Below, piece after piece: positions 1-11,479 of a stretch of 64,000 nucleotides of DNA. Position 1 is the first letter of the stretch; the number at the start of each line of letters is the position of its first letter. The translations under genes and the position numbers were made by a program. This DNA comes from Rhexocercosporidium sp. MPI-PUGE-AT-0058 (lineage: Eukaryota > Ascomycota > Leotiomycetes > Helotiales), in the NCBI GenBank assembly GCA_020746875.1, contig JAGTJL010000004.1, positions 2,480,001 through 2,544,000 on the forward strand, given 5' to 3'. The notes under the pieces are model-generated. The model was not told the origin of the DNA. It did no database searches and saw only the letters and a program-made list of their open reading frames with translations.

Positions 1-1867
1 TTTCAAGCTGGTTGTGAGGGATGTGATTGGGAAATGCAAGTGTGGTTTCTCGTGGACATTTCGCACACAGACATATATATATCCTAGAGCACTCGCATAT
101 CCTAGACCGACGCATCGTTGATCTCGCCTTGCTTGCTTGCCTGCTTACAAAAGAAAATCAAGTTTTTGGGCTCCCTTTTCGGTGATAAATAGTCAAACAT
201 GATGCTTCTATCTCGCTGCATTTCGGGGCTGAGCGTTGGAGGGGCGCAACCCGAAATTGAGAAGCGAGCACACGATGACGTTGGACAACAAACCAAATGA
301 GTGAATAATAATAATTCAGTAAATGGGCTCTGAAGAACCCGACACGTGCCCACATTTTTGCTTGCAGAAACGATCAGTAAGCAGGTTCTGTAGCATCCCC
401 AGGATATGACAAATCAAGCTGACGATCTCAGCTGCGGTTCATTTCGGCCGCGCCCCTGCAGGTGCATACGGTACATGAGGCGTGGCGAACGAGCGATCGA
501 AGCGAGCTAAGCGAAGTTCAACATTTCCATAATAAAGGCCTAGCGTTTGTGTTCGGAGAACAAGAACAGCAGGACATTCTCGCTGGTGGTAGCTCCGCAA
601 ATCTTACATAACGATGTGTTTAGAGGCAAGGTAAGTTAAGCCCTAGACCGAGTAGAGTTAGGGACTTTTCGTTTGAGAAACTGGGCTGAGTTTAAGTTGA
701 TCTTTTGACATCTCGGCGTGTCGTACTTGCATGCGACTTGGCTCAAATTTTACTTTATACTTTCTTCTCAGTTAATCATACATGGGTAGGTAAAATACCT
801 ACATGAGGAACTTAAGTGAAGTATAACCTAAACAGAAAATCAACTCGCGAATTACTTAAATCAAACGACGTTGAGACTTTGAAATTTATTGATCTCGGGT
901 CGAGTTTGGTCAAGTCCGGGTTGGTTCGAGTCTGACTCGAACTCACCAAAACCTGTCTGGAAGAGAAAAGAAAGTAGAATGGGTCTCACTGCTTGACATG
1001 GATTGAGATTGTACTCACAAGATGGAAGACTTTCAAGGTTGATTTCTTTTGATCGTAATATCGAATAATGCAAGGTTGTAATGGGGGCTTTAAGTGCCGA
1101 GTGGGGTTTCAGCCTCTCTGGTAAATTACCAAGCGTAAGATTGTACGAGCAGACCAATGATCAATGCCCTTTAAGCTTTAGTGGACGTCAATAGCGTCTG
1201 CTAAGCTATAACTAGAAAGATTGCAAGATACTCGCGGCAGTACTATCGAGAAACATATTCCGCAAAGCTACATGGTTACACGACTAAATAAGCAGGTTGC
1301 TATGTAAGCATGGTAATGTGATGTTCTGGATGATCGATTCGGAACTTTTGAACTGTTGAATGCGTCCACACTCGATTTATGCCTCAACTTCTGTGAATCT
1401 CTTATGGTGGGCGTCTTCATTGGAGCGGATCATAAATACAACAACGGGCACATATCTGAAGCCGTCTTACGATGCTTCAATAAAGATTGTAGGTACGCCA
1501 TCTGCATCATCTCAAAAGGCACAGGCAGTGCTGATAAGTCTGCCGATCTTCTAGGCTCCACGCTGTGCCTTGGATTGCGATGGTTATGCCTCAACAGAAC
1601 AGGAGATTCGATGAAGTCACCATAAAGACTCAGAATGATGCGTCTATATGGTTTGGTAATTATGGCAAAATTTAGATCATTTTGTAGGCGATATGGCAAG
1701 AGGTTCATAAAAGTAGCTCATGCTTCCCGCCTTAATTTCCCTCCCCAAACTTCGTTCTTCCATCATCTGCTCATTAAGGGCAGCTTCTGCCTTTATAACT
1801 TTCGAATTATACCTCATTCCACCTACAGTCAACTCGAAAGCACTTCTTACATTTTGTCGTCGCCGCT
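1..1867. other. intergenic, no supported gene
   Basis: No open frame here has an ATG, plausible splice sites and protein-like composition. A TATA-like stretch (TTATAACT near 1795) lies about 70 bases upstream of the alcohol dehydrogenase start and may belong to its promoter. Confidence 0.5.
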
Positions 1868-3074
1868 ATGTCTCAGTCAATCCCTAAGACCATGAAAGCC
1901 CTCAGGCTCACAAAAGTAAGTATTGACCCCTGTGTCCTACTGCAATTCAACATGAAGGCTCAATTCACTCTGCCAAATTATTTTATAGTTCAAAGAAAAC
2001 TACCATCTCCAAAGCGACGTCGCGGTCCCCACCCCTGGCCCCAAAGAAATCCTCGTCCGTCTCGTCGCATCCGGTTTCTGCCACACTGACCACATGGTCT
2101 ACGAAGGCGCATTCAAGACCAAACTTCCACACATTGGATCCCACGAGCCCACAGGGAAGATCGCAGCTCTCGGTTCAGATGTTGCTGGCGATTGGAAGAT
2201 CGGCGACCAAGTCGGTGTCTACCTCTTTAAGAACGCATGTGGGCATTGTTCTGGCTGCAAATGGCATGTTAAGACGTACGATGGGAAACTCAATGCTCGT
2301 TATTGCTTCAATCAGGCTATGAATGGTATTGTTGGCGCTGATGGGGGGTTTTCTGAGTATATGGTCACCTCTGACGATGCGATTGTGAGAATTCCCAATG
2401 CGGTGCCTTTTGACCGTGAGTCTCAGCACTTTCAAGAAGCTTTGCTGTTGCTGATCTTCTGCTTATCAGAGTCGGCACCATTGATGTGTGCCGGCGCAAC
2501 AGTCTACAACGGCCTTCTAGAAGCCAATCTCGAGAAAGGCCAATCCGTCGCCATAGTGGGGATCGGCGCCCTCGGTCTCCTCGGAATTCAGTTCGCTAAA
2601 GCGATGGGCTACAAAGTCCTCGCTGTCAGTTCCCGCGATCTCACTCCGCAGCTCGAAGGCGTGGTCCCAAAATCCCTCTGGCCCGACCTGACATTGAGTT
2701 CCAAAGACGAACATTCCGCCCAAAGAATCCTCAACTTCACAGAAGGAGTGGGCCTCGACGCTGCTGTAGTCTGCACTGATAATCTCGATGACAACGATTG
2801 GATCCTGCACCGTCTTCGACCTCGCGGCACATCTGTCGTGTTGGGACTTCCTGGAGAGCCGTTTAGGTTCGATGCTATCAATATGACGTTCCATGAGATT
2901 ACTGTTAAAGGCGCGCTGCATGCGAGTGTTGAGTCTATGGAGAGGATGTTTGAGATTGTGGCGGAGGCTGGTATCAAGAGCCAGCTTACTGTCGTGAAGA
3001 TAGATGAAGCAGAGAATCTGCCGGAGAGGTCTGCTAATCACGATTACAAGGGGAAGCTTGTTGTCATGATTTAG
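1868..3074 (+). CDS. zinc-dependent alcohol dehydrogenase (MDR family)
   Basis: The model has three exons (1868-1915, 1989-2415, 2470-3074) and gives 359 residues, normal for medium-chain alcohol dehydrogenases. These cytosolic enzymes oxidise alcohols with NAD(P). The 16-codon first exon from ATG 1868 joins in frame through GTAAGT...TTATAG. The catalytic zinc site is visible as GFCHTDH (around residue 47) and SHEP. The structural zinc loop starts CGHCSGC, but its fourth cysteine is 15 residues further on instead of the usual seven. The nucleotide-binding motif is GIGALGLLG. Splicing the second intron restores the family motif around FDQSAPLMCAG. That intron is 54 nt and stop-free, so retention would insert 18 residues. 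The exact substrate cannot be read from the sequence. No co-directed pathway partner lies beside it, apart from the EthD gene downstream. Confidence 0.9.
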
Positions 3075-3658
3075 ACAAATGGAAGATTGATGGTCGATGG
3101 TGGACCTAGAGTAGTTTTTGGGTAATTTGTTTAATTTTTATTTTGTACAGTTATTTGTTTGGTTTGTAATTGAAGTTTCTGCTCTGTTGACGACGCTTTC
3201 TCAGTCTCCCGCACGGAAGACTAGAGTACCCAGCCTCGCAATATCGAACCCCATATTGATGTCCGTCATAGTCTTGTGTAACCTCTCGGACGAGTGATAA
3301 ATTTCATTGAAACGCTGCATTAGCACCATGTGGAGTCCTCATAAATCATGACTGCATACAGCTCCGTGCTCACTCTAGCACACCTCAAAACTCATCTGCT
3401 CTTTATAATCACTTTGCATGAGACTGGATACAGGGCTGGTGGAAATCATGCCAAATTAGTGCAACGACTGCTGATCTATCTTTAGCTAGAAGCTCGGATA
3501 CTTATGTATATGTAACTGATCTGCGTTCTGACTGCTTCTGAATCCGCACACAACATCTCGACCCAAGCCCTGCAACTACACAACAAAATTTTCTCTGCTT
3601 CCAACTTCTGTCAAAGCGACAATACAAAATTAGTCTCTAGCACCCCCTCTCTGATAGA
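3075..3658. other. intergenic
   Basis: This is the spacer between the alcohol dehydrogenase and the EthD gene. It should hold the first gene's 3' end and the second gene's promoter. I see no gene in it. Confidence 0.5.
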
Positions 3659-3979
3659 ATGCCAGCCCAAGCAGTCCTCCAATTCATCTACCCAAAGACC
3701 TCCGCCTCCACGTTCAACATGGACTACTACCTCAATCGCCACTGGCCACTCGTCGAGGAGCTCTGGGGACCGCAAGGTCTTCTCAGCTGGTCCGTCGCAA
3801 CCGGCGACAAGGATACCAACTATCATGTTCAGGCCATTGTGTTCTGGGAAAGCTTGGGTGTCATTGAGAATTTGACGAACGTGGACGAGGTTATGGGGGA
3901 TGTGAAAAACTTTACGGATGCGACGCCGAAGAAGTGGGTGGGTGCTGTTGTTGGGGGGAGTAAGAAGATACAGGGATGA
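3659..3979 (+). CDS. EthD-domain protein (dimeric alpha/beta barrel)
   Basis: This single-exon gene encodes 106 residues, the usual length for a stand-alone EthD-domain protein. The signature runs through FNMDYYLNRHWPLVEELWG (residues 19-37) and YHVQAIVFWES (60-70), followed by the usual helical tail. EthD proteins are small ferredoxin-like dimers. They are linked to ether degradation in bacteria and, in fungi, often to decarboxylation or ring steps in polyketide pathways. No polyketide synthase lies in this window, so the reaction here is unknown. The start at 3659 has an adenine at -3 (AGAATGCC). The gene has the same orientation as the alcohol dehydrogenase but is about 580 bases away, so it should have its own promoter. 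Confidence 0.85.
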   Translation: MPAQAVLQFIYPKTSASTFNMDYYLNRHWPLVEELWGPQGLLSWSVATGDKDTNYHVQAIVFWESLGVIENLTNVDEVMGDVKNFTDATPKKWVGAVVGGSKKIQG

Positions 3980-5066
3980 TTGGGAAACGGTAGGGGTGGG
4001 AGAATTGGATCGGTTTGTTGAGTTATGCTGTGGAAAGTTATGGCATGATTCAGAGTTTGTATCTAGATAGTTTAGGGTATGAATTACCAGACATCTTGCA
4101 GACTTTGAAAGCTTCAATAACCGCTAATATGCAGGATCGTGTCTGCGATATACGAAAAAAGGGACTGTCTCGCTGTTCACAGAAAGCAAAGTGTAGCAAG
4201 TTTCGCTTGCTGGTCCTGTGATTTCTTTATTGACTCGGATGACAACTTTCGTACTCTACGGAGGACACGATATGTTGAATCAATCTTTTGGTGTGGACTG
4301 GGCCCTGTTAGCATCAATTTAACATATTCTGAGAGGACTGAGTGGAGGATGACCTTCTTGGCTTGGCATCCGATTGGCTAAGCATCAAGCGCAATTTTTT
4401 TTTGGCTTCAACATGAATTTCATTCTCCGTGTTTTCGTTCTTGGATAGTCCACTCTTCTTATTCATATTCTTTAGGGTAATAGTAATAAGTAACTCCCCT
4501 CAAAGCGTCTGTAAGCACTCCAAACAAGAATTCATATTTCAATTCCACATGCGGGTCGTGGCGTTACATACTTTAGATGGTTGGTTTCTACAAGCAGGGG
4601 TAAGCTGCATGTTTCTTCTGTTGTTCCAGATTTCAGGATCACCTTTAGACCTTGTTTCGATAAAAATATATGCTTTGTAAGAAACCAAGAATATGAAAAG
4701 ACTTGAGAGTTCCCAGGTTTTGAGTAGTGTTAGCTCTAGGTTGGTTTTGTTGACTTGTTTCTCTGAAGCTAGGGCGAAGAATTCCAACCGCGTGACTACA
4801 TGCATGATGACCCGAGGCTGCATTGCCAAGAATACGAACTTCTGTCCATGGAAGACCTCGGTTGCGATCTTCGACCTCAAAAAGTGCTACTGAAACCCCT
4901 ATCGCAGACATCTCCTGATCCTTATCGCTGCAGAACCACACTTTCAATTTAGCTGAGGATTAGCAACGAGAGTGGGAGGACACAGAGCTTCGTGTGATCT
5001 GCTCTCAACCCCGCACTTCGTCCTCGAAGAGTGTTCGAGCTTCAGACTCACGTACCTGGAATCATC
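3980..5066. other. intergenic
   Basis: The open frames here begin with non-ATG codons or lack protein-like composition. No gene is supported. Confidence 0.5.
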
Positions 5067-7893
5067 ATGTCTCTCGAGGATTTGTACAAAGACTTCGCTA
5101 TTAGCAGTGAATATGGTGTAGTCAGCAATGTTCCCGTCCCAGAATTTTCCTTTCCCGAACTTCCTGAGGCTTTCACCACAGATCACGACAAGGCAAACTG
5201 GAAAACACTAGGAGATGCTCTCAATAGAAGCAACGGACATGTTGCTGCTCTAGACGGGGTCGTCAAAGATCTTGTATCTGCAGATGAAAGGTTTCACTAC
5301 ATTGGCGAATCTGTTAAGTGGTTGAAGCTTGAGTTGGAACGAATGTGCGAAATGCCACCACTAGCCACGGAGCAGAGCAATGATGCTTCCGAGTTAGGGG
5401 AAGAAGAAGAACAAGAAGAAGACGAAGGAATTGAGATCTCTTCAACTTCCGTCATCGATCTTGAGCCAGTTCTCGACGATCTCGGCGAACCTGAAGAGGA
5501 TACGCCTAAGTCGGACGAGACCTCATCCTCGAGGGGGGCATCCGTTGCCGAAGGCATGTTCCAACCTTCGGACATGTATGATTGGTCCGAGATCGATGAT
5601 GACGTTCACCTACTCCAAGAAGTAATTATCATGAATCCCTTGATGGCGATATACGAGGTTTTGGAGACCAAGACCATCACGGAGGGTGATCTGGACGACT
5701 TATTTTCTCGGCCGATGTTGGCAGACTGGGATGGGGAAATGCAAGAGACTCTGCTGGATGTCTTAACATTCCTGTCTCAACTATTCTTGGCACGCCATCG
5801 ATTGAAACCTGTGGTCTCGCAAGAAGTTGGTGGTAAGGATGCAAAAGATGACGACGACATTTCCACTACCCCGCTGGTACAGGCATATCCGAGCCCAAAA
5901 ATGACCGACGCGCATGAGATACGGGTTCTAGAGTTACTACCTGGCTCTGAGGACCAGCCCATTCAATGTCTACTCACGATTGAGCACTTGTGGGATGACC
6001 CACGATATGAAGCTTTGTCTTATGCATGGGGTAGCTCGGCTGAGATGAGCCACATAGAGTTGAACAAAGCCAACTTTGAGATCACACCAAATCTAGACAC
6101 AGCACTTCGACATCTCCGAGATCAAGAAGAGCCTCGAAGACTTTGGGTCGACGCCTTGTGTATCAATCAAACCGATCCAATCGAGAAGGAGATACAAGTG
6201 AAGTTGATGAGTGAGATATACCCCGCGGCTGAGAACGTTTTGTGTTGGCTTGGCCCCGAAGGGGATGACAGTGAATTCGTCATGCAGCGACTCCAGGAGA
6301 TAGCAGGTACGAAAACCCGACGGAGTAGCTCGTTTTCTAACGAGGATGAAGATAAAGACCCCGATTCTGATATAGACCTTGGAAACAAGGACAAGGAGAG
6401 ATTGTCCAATGGTCTGTTTAAACTCTTGTCAAGGCGGTGGTGGTCTCGTCTTTGGACGTGTCAGGAGTTTGCTCTCACATTGAATGACCCTCAATTCATA
6501 TGCGGGAAGCAATGCATGTCCTGTAAGTATTCGCTCCCATACCTAAATTTAATTTTTAGTGCTGGTACGTACTGATCGTAACACCCAGGGTCCAAATTCC
6601 GTCTTGCTGCCCAAAGAAACGCCCTTCTATATAGCGACTCGTTGCTCCCCGTGGGAGGATCTGATCTGACAGAACTCGCGCCGGGCAATTTCTGGGAGAT
6701 TTTTGAAACGCTCCATGGGTTTACAGCAGCCTGCGCTTTGCGGACTGAGCGAGGATTTGTTGGCCTACAAAGAGGCGCATACACTCACCCCATTTCCACC
6801 ATGGCTATCTTGACACGTCGATATCAATGCGCTGATTCACGCGACAAATTGTTTGGGATTTTGAGCTTTTTCTGTCAACCCTATAGGTTAGCAAGATATA
6901 ATCTCACAGCCTTGAAGTTGATATTGATGCCTTGGTGTCTTGGTGTAAAACAATGCTGACATGTCAAACAGGGCTTTGCTTCCTCCTCGATACACGCAGC
7001 CTGCAGCTTTAGTCAACTTGAAATACAGTGCAGCAATTCTGATGGTCTCACAATCAGGTACAGTTTACAACAATCTGTCTACCGCGGGTTCTTCTGATAC
7101 CACCTTCCCCTCTTGGGCCATTAATTTCCCATCTCAGACAACTGATGGAGAATTTGACCCTTGGATACTGTCAATGCCCAACAAAAGCTCCATCTGCGCA
7201 TCCAAAGACAGTAAAACGCAGTGTGTCGCTGTTGGGTCTCGATTAATTATCCGGGGCTTCATTGTCGACGAAATCTACACAGTTCATAATGTCCAAAGCG
7301 GAAAGTCTCCCGATCCGGTTCAACTGTATGCCAACTTGACTGATTTTCAACGTATTGCTATGAGAAGAAGGATGGAAAACCTTGACCCTAATAACCCGAC
7401 ATCTAAACTTCAGCACCTCAGAACGGTAGACTCTGTTTACAATGTCATCACAGGGGGATTTTTGAGCGACAAGACATTCCATCAAGCCTTTGAGAGATGG
7501 GCTCCAGCAAAGGATACGATAGCCTTGGAGGCCGAAGCTCCCCCTCCCTCCGCGCAAGTTGTCACGAACCCTGAAATGTCGTACCCTTCATCCTCCTCTT
7601 CCTCAACCGAGGGTGAGATGGGAGATGCAATCATCCAACTTGTTCTTTACGCTATCGTAGGCAGGAAATTGTTCACCACCCGCTCAGGGTTTTTTGGCAT
7701 TGGTGTAAGCGGGATTCAAGAAGGAGATCTGGTCGTTATCCTTTTTGGCTTCGATCTTCCAATGATCTTGCGAAAGCGTGGCGAGCATTTCACATTCGTT
7801 GGAGTAGCTCGAGTGGGTGGGATGATGGAAGGAGAACTCATGGATTTCGTGAATGATGGAACTTTGAAAGAGAGATCTTTTGTTATCAGATGA
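5067..7893 (+). CDS. HET-domain protein with long acidic N-terminal region
   Basis: Three exons (5067-6522, 6589-6886, 6972-7893) give 891 residues. ATG 5067 is the first methionine in frame; the open frame begins earlier only at a GTG. The HET (heterokaryon incompatibility) core starts near residue 313 with YEALSYAWGS and continues through LWVDALCINQ to WWSRLWTCQEF near 470. An acidic, low-complexity insertion rich in S, D, E and K sits inside the core near residues 415-450. About 300 residues before the core have no family I recognise and include the acidic stretch EEEEQEEDEG. The conserved downstream segment CADSRDKLFGIL spans exon 2, and the C-terminal barrel-like part (GVSGIQEGDLVVIL) is in exon 3. 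HET proteins trigger incompatibility or cell death after non-self contact in some fungi. The partner here is unknown. Confidence 0.9.
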
Positions 7894-8676
7894 GAGAACA
7901 ATGTCATAGTTGTTCCCTTCGCACATAAGATATTTGCATCGCTAGCCTCTGTATTGGCATGGACTGTACCAGTCTGCCAACATTGCATCATCCACTTCCC
8001 ATCAAGAAACCTCTCTTGCCAGTCCATGACCATGCATTGACAGGATTGCCTATTATAAAGTCTTTAGGCGAAAGATATGTGGGCATGGAAACACTCCCCA
8101 AACCCAAAGAACTAATTGGCAAAAGCTTGTCATCTTGACTAGCCCCATGTTGTCTGTCCTCAAGCAGAAGCTACTTGGAGACTATCATGTATGCCATTCA
8201 CTTGGGAGATATACACGTACATACCATTGCGGTGGCGGGGTTAAAGAAGTTATTTGTTCTGGTGAAGCAGCCCTGGAAAGTAGTAAGCTGTGATAGAAAG
8301 TAAACAAAGGTCATAAACAAAGATCATAAACATAGAATAGGTTTAAACACAGTGAATATCTTGTCTTAACTTTTCTAAAGCATTCTGGAGTCGAATATTC
8401 TGATACGGCACGAGCCTATTGCGACGACGGTGACAGCGACAGTGCCAGCGATGGCGACAACAAGGGTGAACGTGTATTGCATACCTGGAGAAAATATTTC
8501 CCTCTAAGCGAACGCCCACATATAGAATTTCGAGGGCGTCAGATCAGTCTCAGCAACACCATCCTTGAGCAACACTACCCTTCCACTCTAATACTCTCGA
8601 AGTCAACCACACAACCCCATTCCAAGACATCGTGTCGCTCACGCAAACACCAACAAAAACTGAATACTTCGTCGCC
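7894..8676. other. intergenic
   Basis: No gene is supported. The last 150 bases are pyrimidine-rich and CAAC-rich, like the leader sequences of the other small genes that follow. Confidence 0.45.
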
Positions 8677-9417
8677 ATGAAGCTCTGTTTCCGTCTCCCC
8701 TGGGATGATGAAGAAACAGAACGCGAGCTCGACCTCGACATCCTTTACGAAATCATCTTCGAAGAAATCCCTGAGCTGGTATATGAGTTTGCAATCGACA
8801 TCGTCCACCACTACTACGAAGTCCTCTACATTATGGTCATGCTCACATATTACTGCGTCACGTCGCTCATCACTGACACTCTGTCCTTCTTCTGCAATAC
8901 CACAGCTTGGCTTTTCTACACTATTCGCCAATGCCGCAACGCATACGCCGTCTATCTCCTCTGCTACTCCATCGAGAAAGTCTTCTTCATAGCCCTCCAG
9001 AAGCCATGGTACTTTGTACTGATAGCTGTAACTGCTTCTGGATTCGAATGGTTCTTCGACGCCATGATCTGTCCAGGCTTGGCTAGGTTGAATGCGTTGG
9101 ATAGGGTTATTGAGCTTAGAATTGTCAACGTGAACAGGTACTTGACTCAAGGCGGGGCGAAGAGAAAGGCGAGAGAAGTCAATTGCAAATCCTTTGTCGA
9201 GCGGGGCACACAGACTGAGAGCACAACGGAGAGAATTACGAGGAGCAATGTTGCTGATAAGGGTACTCAAGTTGCAGGTACAATGAGGACCATTGAATTG
9301 AAAAGGAGAGTCAAGGAATTGGAGAGTCAAGTGGAGAAGGCAAGAGAGGAAGGCAGAGCGGAAGGCAGAGAGGAGGGACGAGGGGAGAGCGTTGACGAGT
9401 ATCTTGCGAGATTGTAG
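8677..9417 (+). CDS. unrecognised membrane protein with C-terminal coiled coil
   Basis: This single exon encodes 246 residues from ATG 8677, which has a strong start context (GCCATGA). The longer open frame upstream starts only at GTG. The N-terminus is acidic (WDDEETERELDLD). Three hydrophobic segments follow at about residues 49-73, 88-108 and 111-130, the last containing PWYFVLIAVTASG. The C-terminal third is charged and has heptad-like spacing (ELKRRVKELESQVEKAREE), suggesting a coiled coil. It ends in an EGRAEGREEGRGE-type repeat. I recognise no family. It is the first of a same-strand series of short membrane or secreted proteins reaching 16.7 kb. An alternative is that the N-terminal hydrophobic helices are amphipathic and not membrane-spanning. 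Confidence 0.6.
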   Translation: MKLCFRLPWDDEETERELDLDILYEIIFEEIPELVYEFAIDIVHHYYEVLYIMVMLTYYCVTSLITDTLSFFCNTTAWLFYTIRQCRNAYAVYLLCYSIEKVFFIALQKPWYFVLIAVTASGFEWFFDAMICPGLARLNALDRVIELRIVNVNRYLTQGGAKRKAREVNCKSFVERGTQTESTTERITRSNVADKGTQVAGTMRTIELKRRVKELESQVEKAREEGRAEGREEGRGESVDEYLARL

Positions 9418-10012
9418 CAGGGGCTTAATTATTGATTGCGATTGGGAGGATAATCTGCGCTGGGCTTGGAGGGGCGAATAAAGACTGGTTTGGACTGGAA
9501 TGGATAAGACTGAGCAAGATTGTGAGACTAAGGGCACATAGTAAGCTGCTGCTTTATGGGACAGTATGGATGAGCGTCAGAACGAGGGAATAAACTAATA
9601 GTGGTATTGCGAAAATCGGTTGGTCTGGGAAGGTTATGGTTGTTTGTGGGAATTTGATTCAAGTCTACAGCGCCAGATCACGGGGCGTGATAAAAGAGAA
9701 ATTGAACAAGACGTGGGAAGGAAATGGACTCTGTACAGAATCCTCACATCAAGTATTGCGCAATTGATTGTGTCCATAATATATTGAGTGTCGGGGACCA
9801 TTGTATACAGTACATGTGCGCGGTTGCCCGCCATCTCGAAGTTCGAGGTGGAACATGTCATTTTTGTTTTGTTCTCGCTTAACTTTGCCTTGCAAAGTAA
9901 AACCCGAGCTCCAAAGCCAATACACGTCTTCCCAATTTCTTCAACAACACCAGAAATCGGGATCACGTATTTGCAAACGATTGCTATACTTCTCCCCCTG
10001 CAATCACACACC
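9418..10012. other. intergenic
   Basis: This is a spacer within the small-gene array, with a pyrimidine-rich leader before 10013. No gene is seen. Confidence 0.45.
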
Positions 10013-10537
10013 ATGGACCTTACCTCCTCCATCAGCAAGGTCGAGATCGAAATTCCATCCTTACTCACAAGGGGATACAACCTAGCAATCTACGTTCTCT
10101 CGCTCCTCTTCCTACTCTGTTACCAATACCCGAAGGTTACATTCTTCTCTGGAATGCTGCTATCTTACATCGTTCTCTCAACAATCCTCGACGCTATCGT
10201 CGGTGCTTTCTTCACTACACCCGTCAATCGCTTCCCACTGGTGGTCGCGCTCATTCTGGCTGCTGTCGCGTGGTATCTACATCTTCTGATCAAAGAATAC
10301 GACGACAGAGCATTGGTGGAGGCCGTGAGAGCTGCGGAGCTAGCCGCTGTTGAACAATTGAAATTCTTGGATGCTGAGGACGAGAGTGGGACCGAGAGCG
10401 AAATTAGTTGCGATGGGGACGACGATGGACTGACTGGCACGCCGAGAGGACGTGCGATGACGGGGGGTTTGGATCTGGATGTTTGGCAGGGAGGCGATAG
10501 AACGAAGCGGAGAGGTTGGACACCAAAGAAAGCTTAG
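10013..10537 (+). CDS. unrecognised small membrane protein
   Basis: This single exon encodes 174 residues from ATG 10013 in an excellent context (CACACCATGG). An upstream in-frame extension to 9788 lacks an earlier ATG. Hydrophobic stretches lie at about residues 22-41 (YNLAIYVLSLLFLLCYQYP), 46-66 and 72-92 (PLVVALILAAVAWYLHLLI), suggesting two or three membrane spans. The soluble tail is acidic, then basic (ends in RRGWTPKKA). I recognise no domain. Its position, orientation and layout resemble the neighbouring orphan genes, but I cannot demonstrate sequence homology by eye. Confidence 0.6.
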   Translation: MDLTSSISKVEIEIPSLLTRGYNLAIYVLSLLFLLCYQYPKVTFFSGMLLSYIVLSTILDAIVGAFFTTPVNRFPLVVALILAAVAWYLHLLIKEYDDRALVEAVRAAELAAVEQLKFLDAEDESGTESEISCDGDDDGLTGTPRGRAMTGGLDLDVWQGGDRTKRRGWTPKKA

Positions 10538-10873
10538 AGGACGTGGTCGGAGAAGGAGAGGAGAGAAGCACGTGAGAATCTGTCAATGTAAGCACACGGG
10601 AATCTGCCTAGATCAGGACAATAAAATCCATCGCCTCCCAAAACGGATGTGTACCGCTTGTAGAATGTAATACAATGTAACAGGTTGAGGTTTCTTTCGT
10701 GTTTACATCACGTGAAAAGTCTTAAAACAGCCTAACTCAGGGGTTGGCTGCTGCGCCACAAGCAGTTTTTCCACGTAGGCATCAACTCGACTCCCAACAC
10801 ATCTTAAAAGCGCCCGTCACGGCTTCTCAGTTGGCAATATATTCATTTTACTTTGTGGAGATATATTCTCAAA
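10538..10873. other. intergenic
   Basis: This 336-base spacer contains no gene. Confidence 0.45.
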
Positions 10874-11479
10874 ATGTCGAGGTCACTAGATACATACATT
10901 CCCCCCGAGCCCACGCCGCCACACCCAGGCTACCCAGCCCTTTCACCCCAGATACTTATCCAGGGCCTGCGATACGACATATTGATGCTCTTCGCACGCT
11001 TCACATCTCATCTCTTCTTCCGCTTCATGCTGTTCGTGATGGTTTACGTCTTCTCGGTTCCTCATCTCCTCTCAGACAACGACTGCATTCGTCTAGTCAA
11101 ACTTCTCCCCGTGTACTTTGGACTCAACATCTTGGTTAGACAGGCACTGCGGATGGTCGTACTGGTCAGCTATAGCTCACGTGCTCTTGGAATCACACTG
11201 CTGTTTGGATTGGTGGTCGGTGGTGTGGTATCTGCGAGGGCATTCGTGTTGAGAAAGAGGTTGCATTTGAGGTATACTTGGCCGCAATGGATTGCTATGT
11301 TTGGCCTGTCTTGGTTGCTGGTGGGTGTGAATCTCAGTGGCGGCAGGTAAGTTCTTCATTCCCTTCTTGATAAATTTTCCAACGAAGATTTGAACTTACG
11401 TGTTCTTGCTAGGGGTGGCGGAGAATCAGGGTTTGGGTTCATGTTCTTGGGGTCTATCTTACGGCCGTTTGGAGGATGA
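10874..11479 (+). CDS. unrecognised multi-span membrane protein
   Basis: Two exons (10874-11346, 11413-11479) give 179 residues. ATG 10874 has adenines at -4 to -1 (CAAAATGTC). The intron has a GTAAGT donor and a TTGCTAG acceptor and splits an Arg codon. Splicing yields a glycine-rich C-terminus (GGGESGFGFMFLGSIL). A proline-rich N-terminus (PPEPTPPHPGYP) precedes four hydrophobic segments: about residues 35-60, 71-96, 102-124 and 133-152. The intron and the coherent tail argue that this is a real expressed gene. No known family is recognised. It may be an integral protein of the endomembrane system or plasma membrane. Confidence 0.62.

Noticed and set aside
918..950. GGTTCGAGTC resembling a tRNA B box
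   Set aside because: No matching A box and no cloverleaf stems could be formed around it.
861..1157. 98-codon minus-strand open frame
   Set aside because: No domain, splice signal or homolog-like motif; composition looks random.
4693..4893. 66-codon plus-strand frame
   Set aside because: Overlaps opposite-strand frames of similar length and shows no family features.
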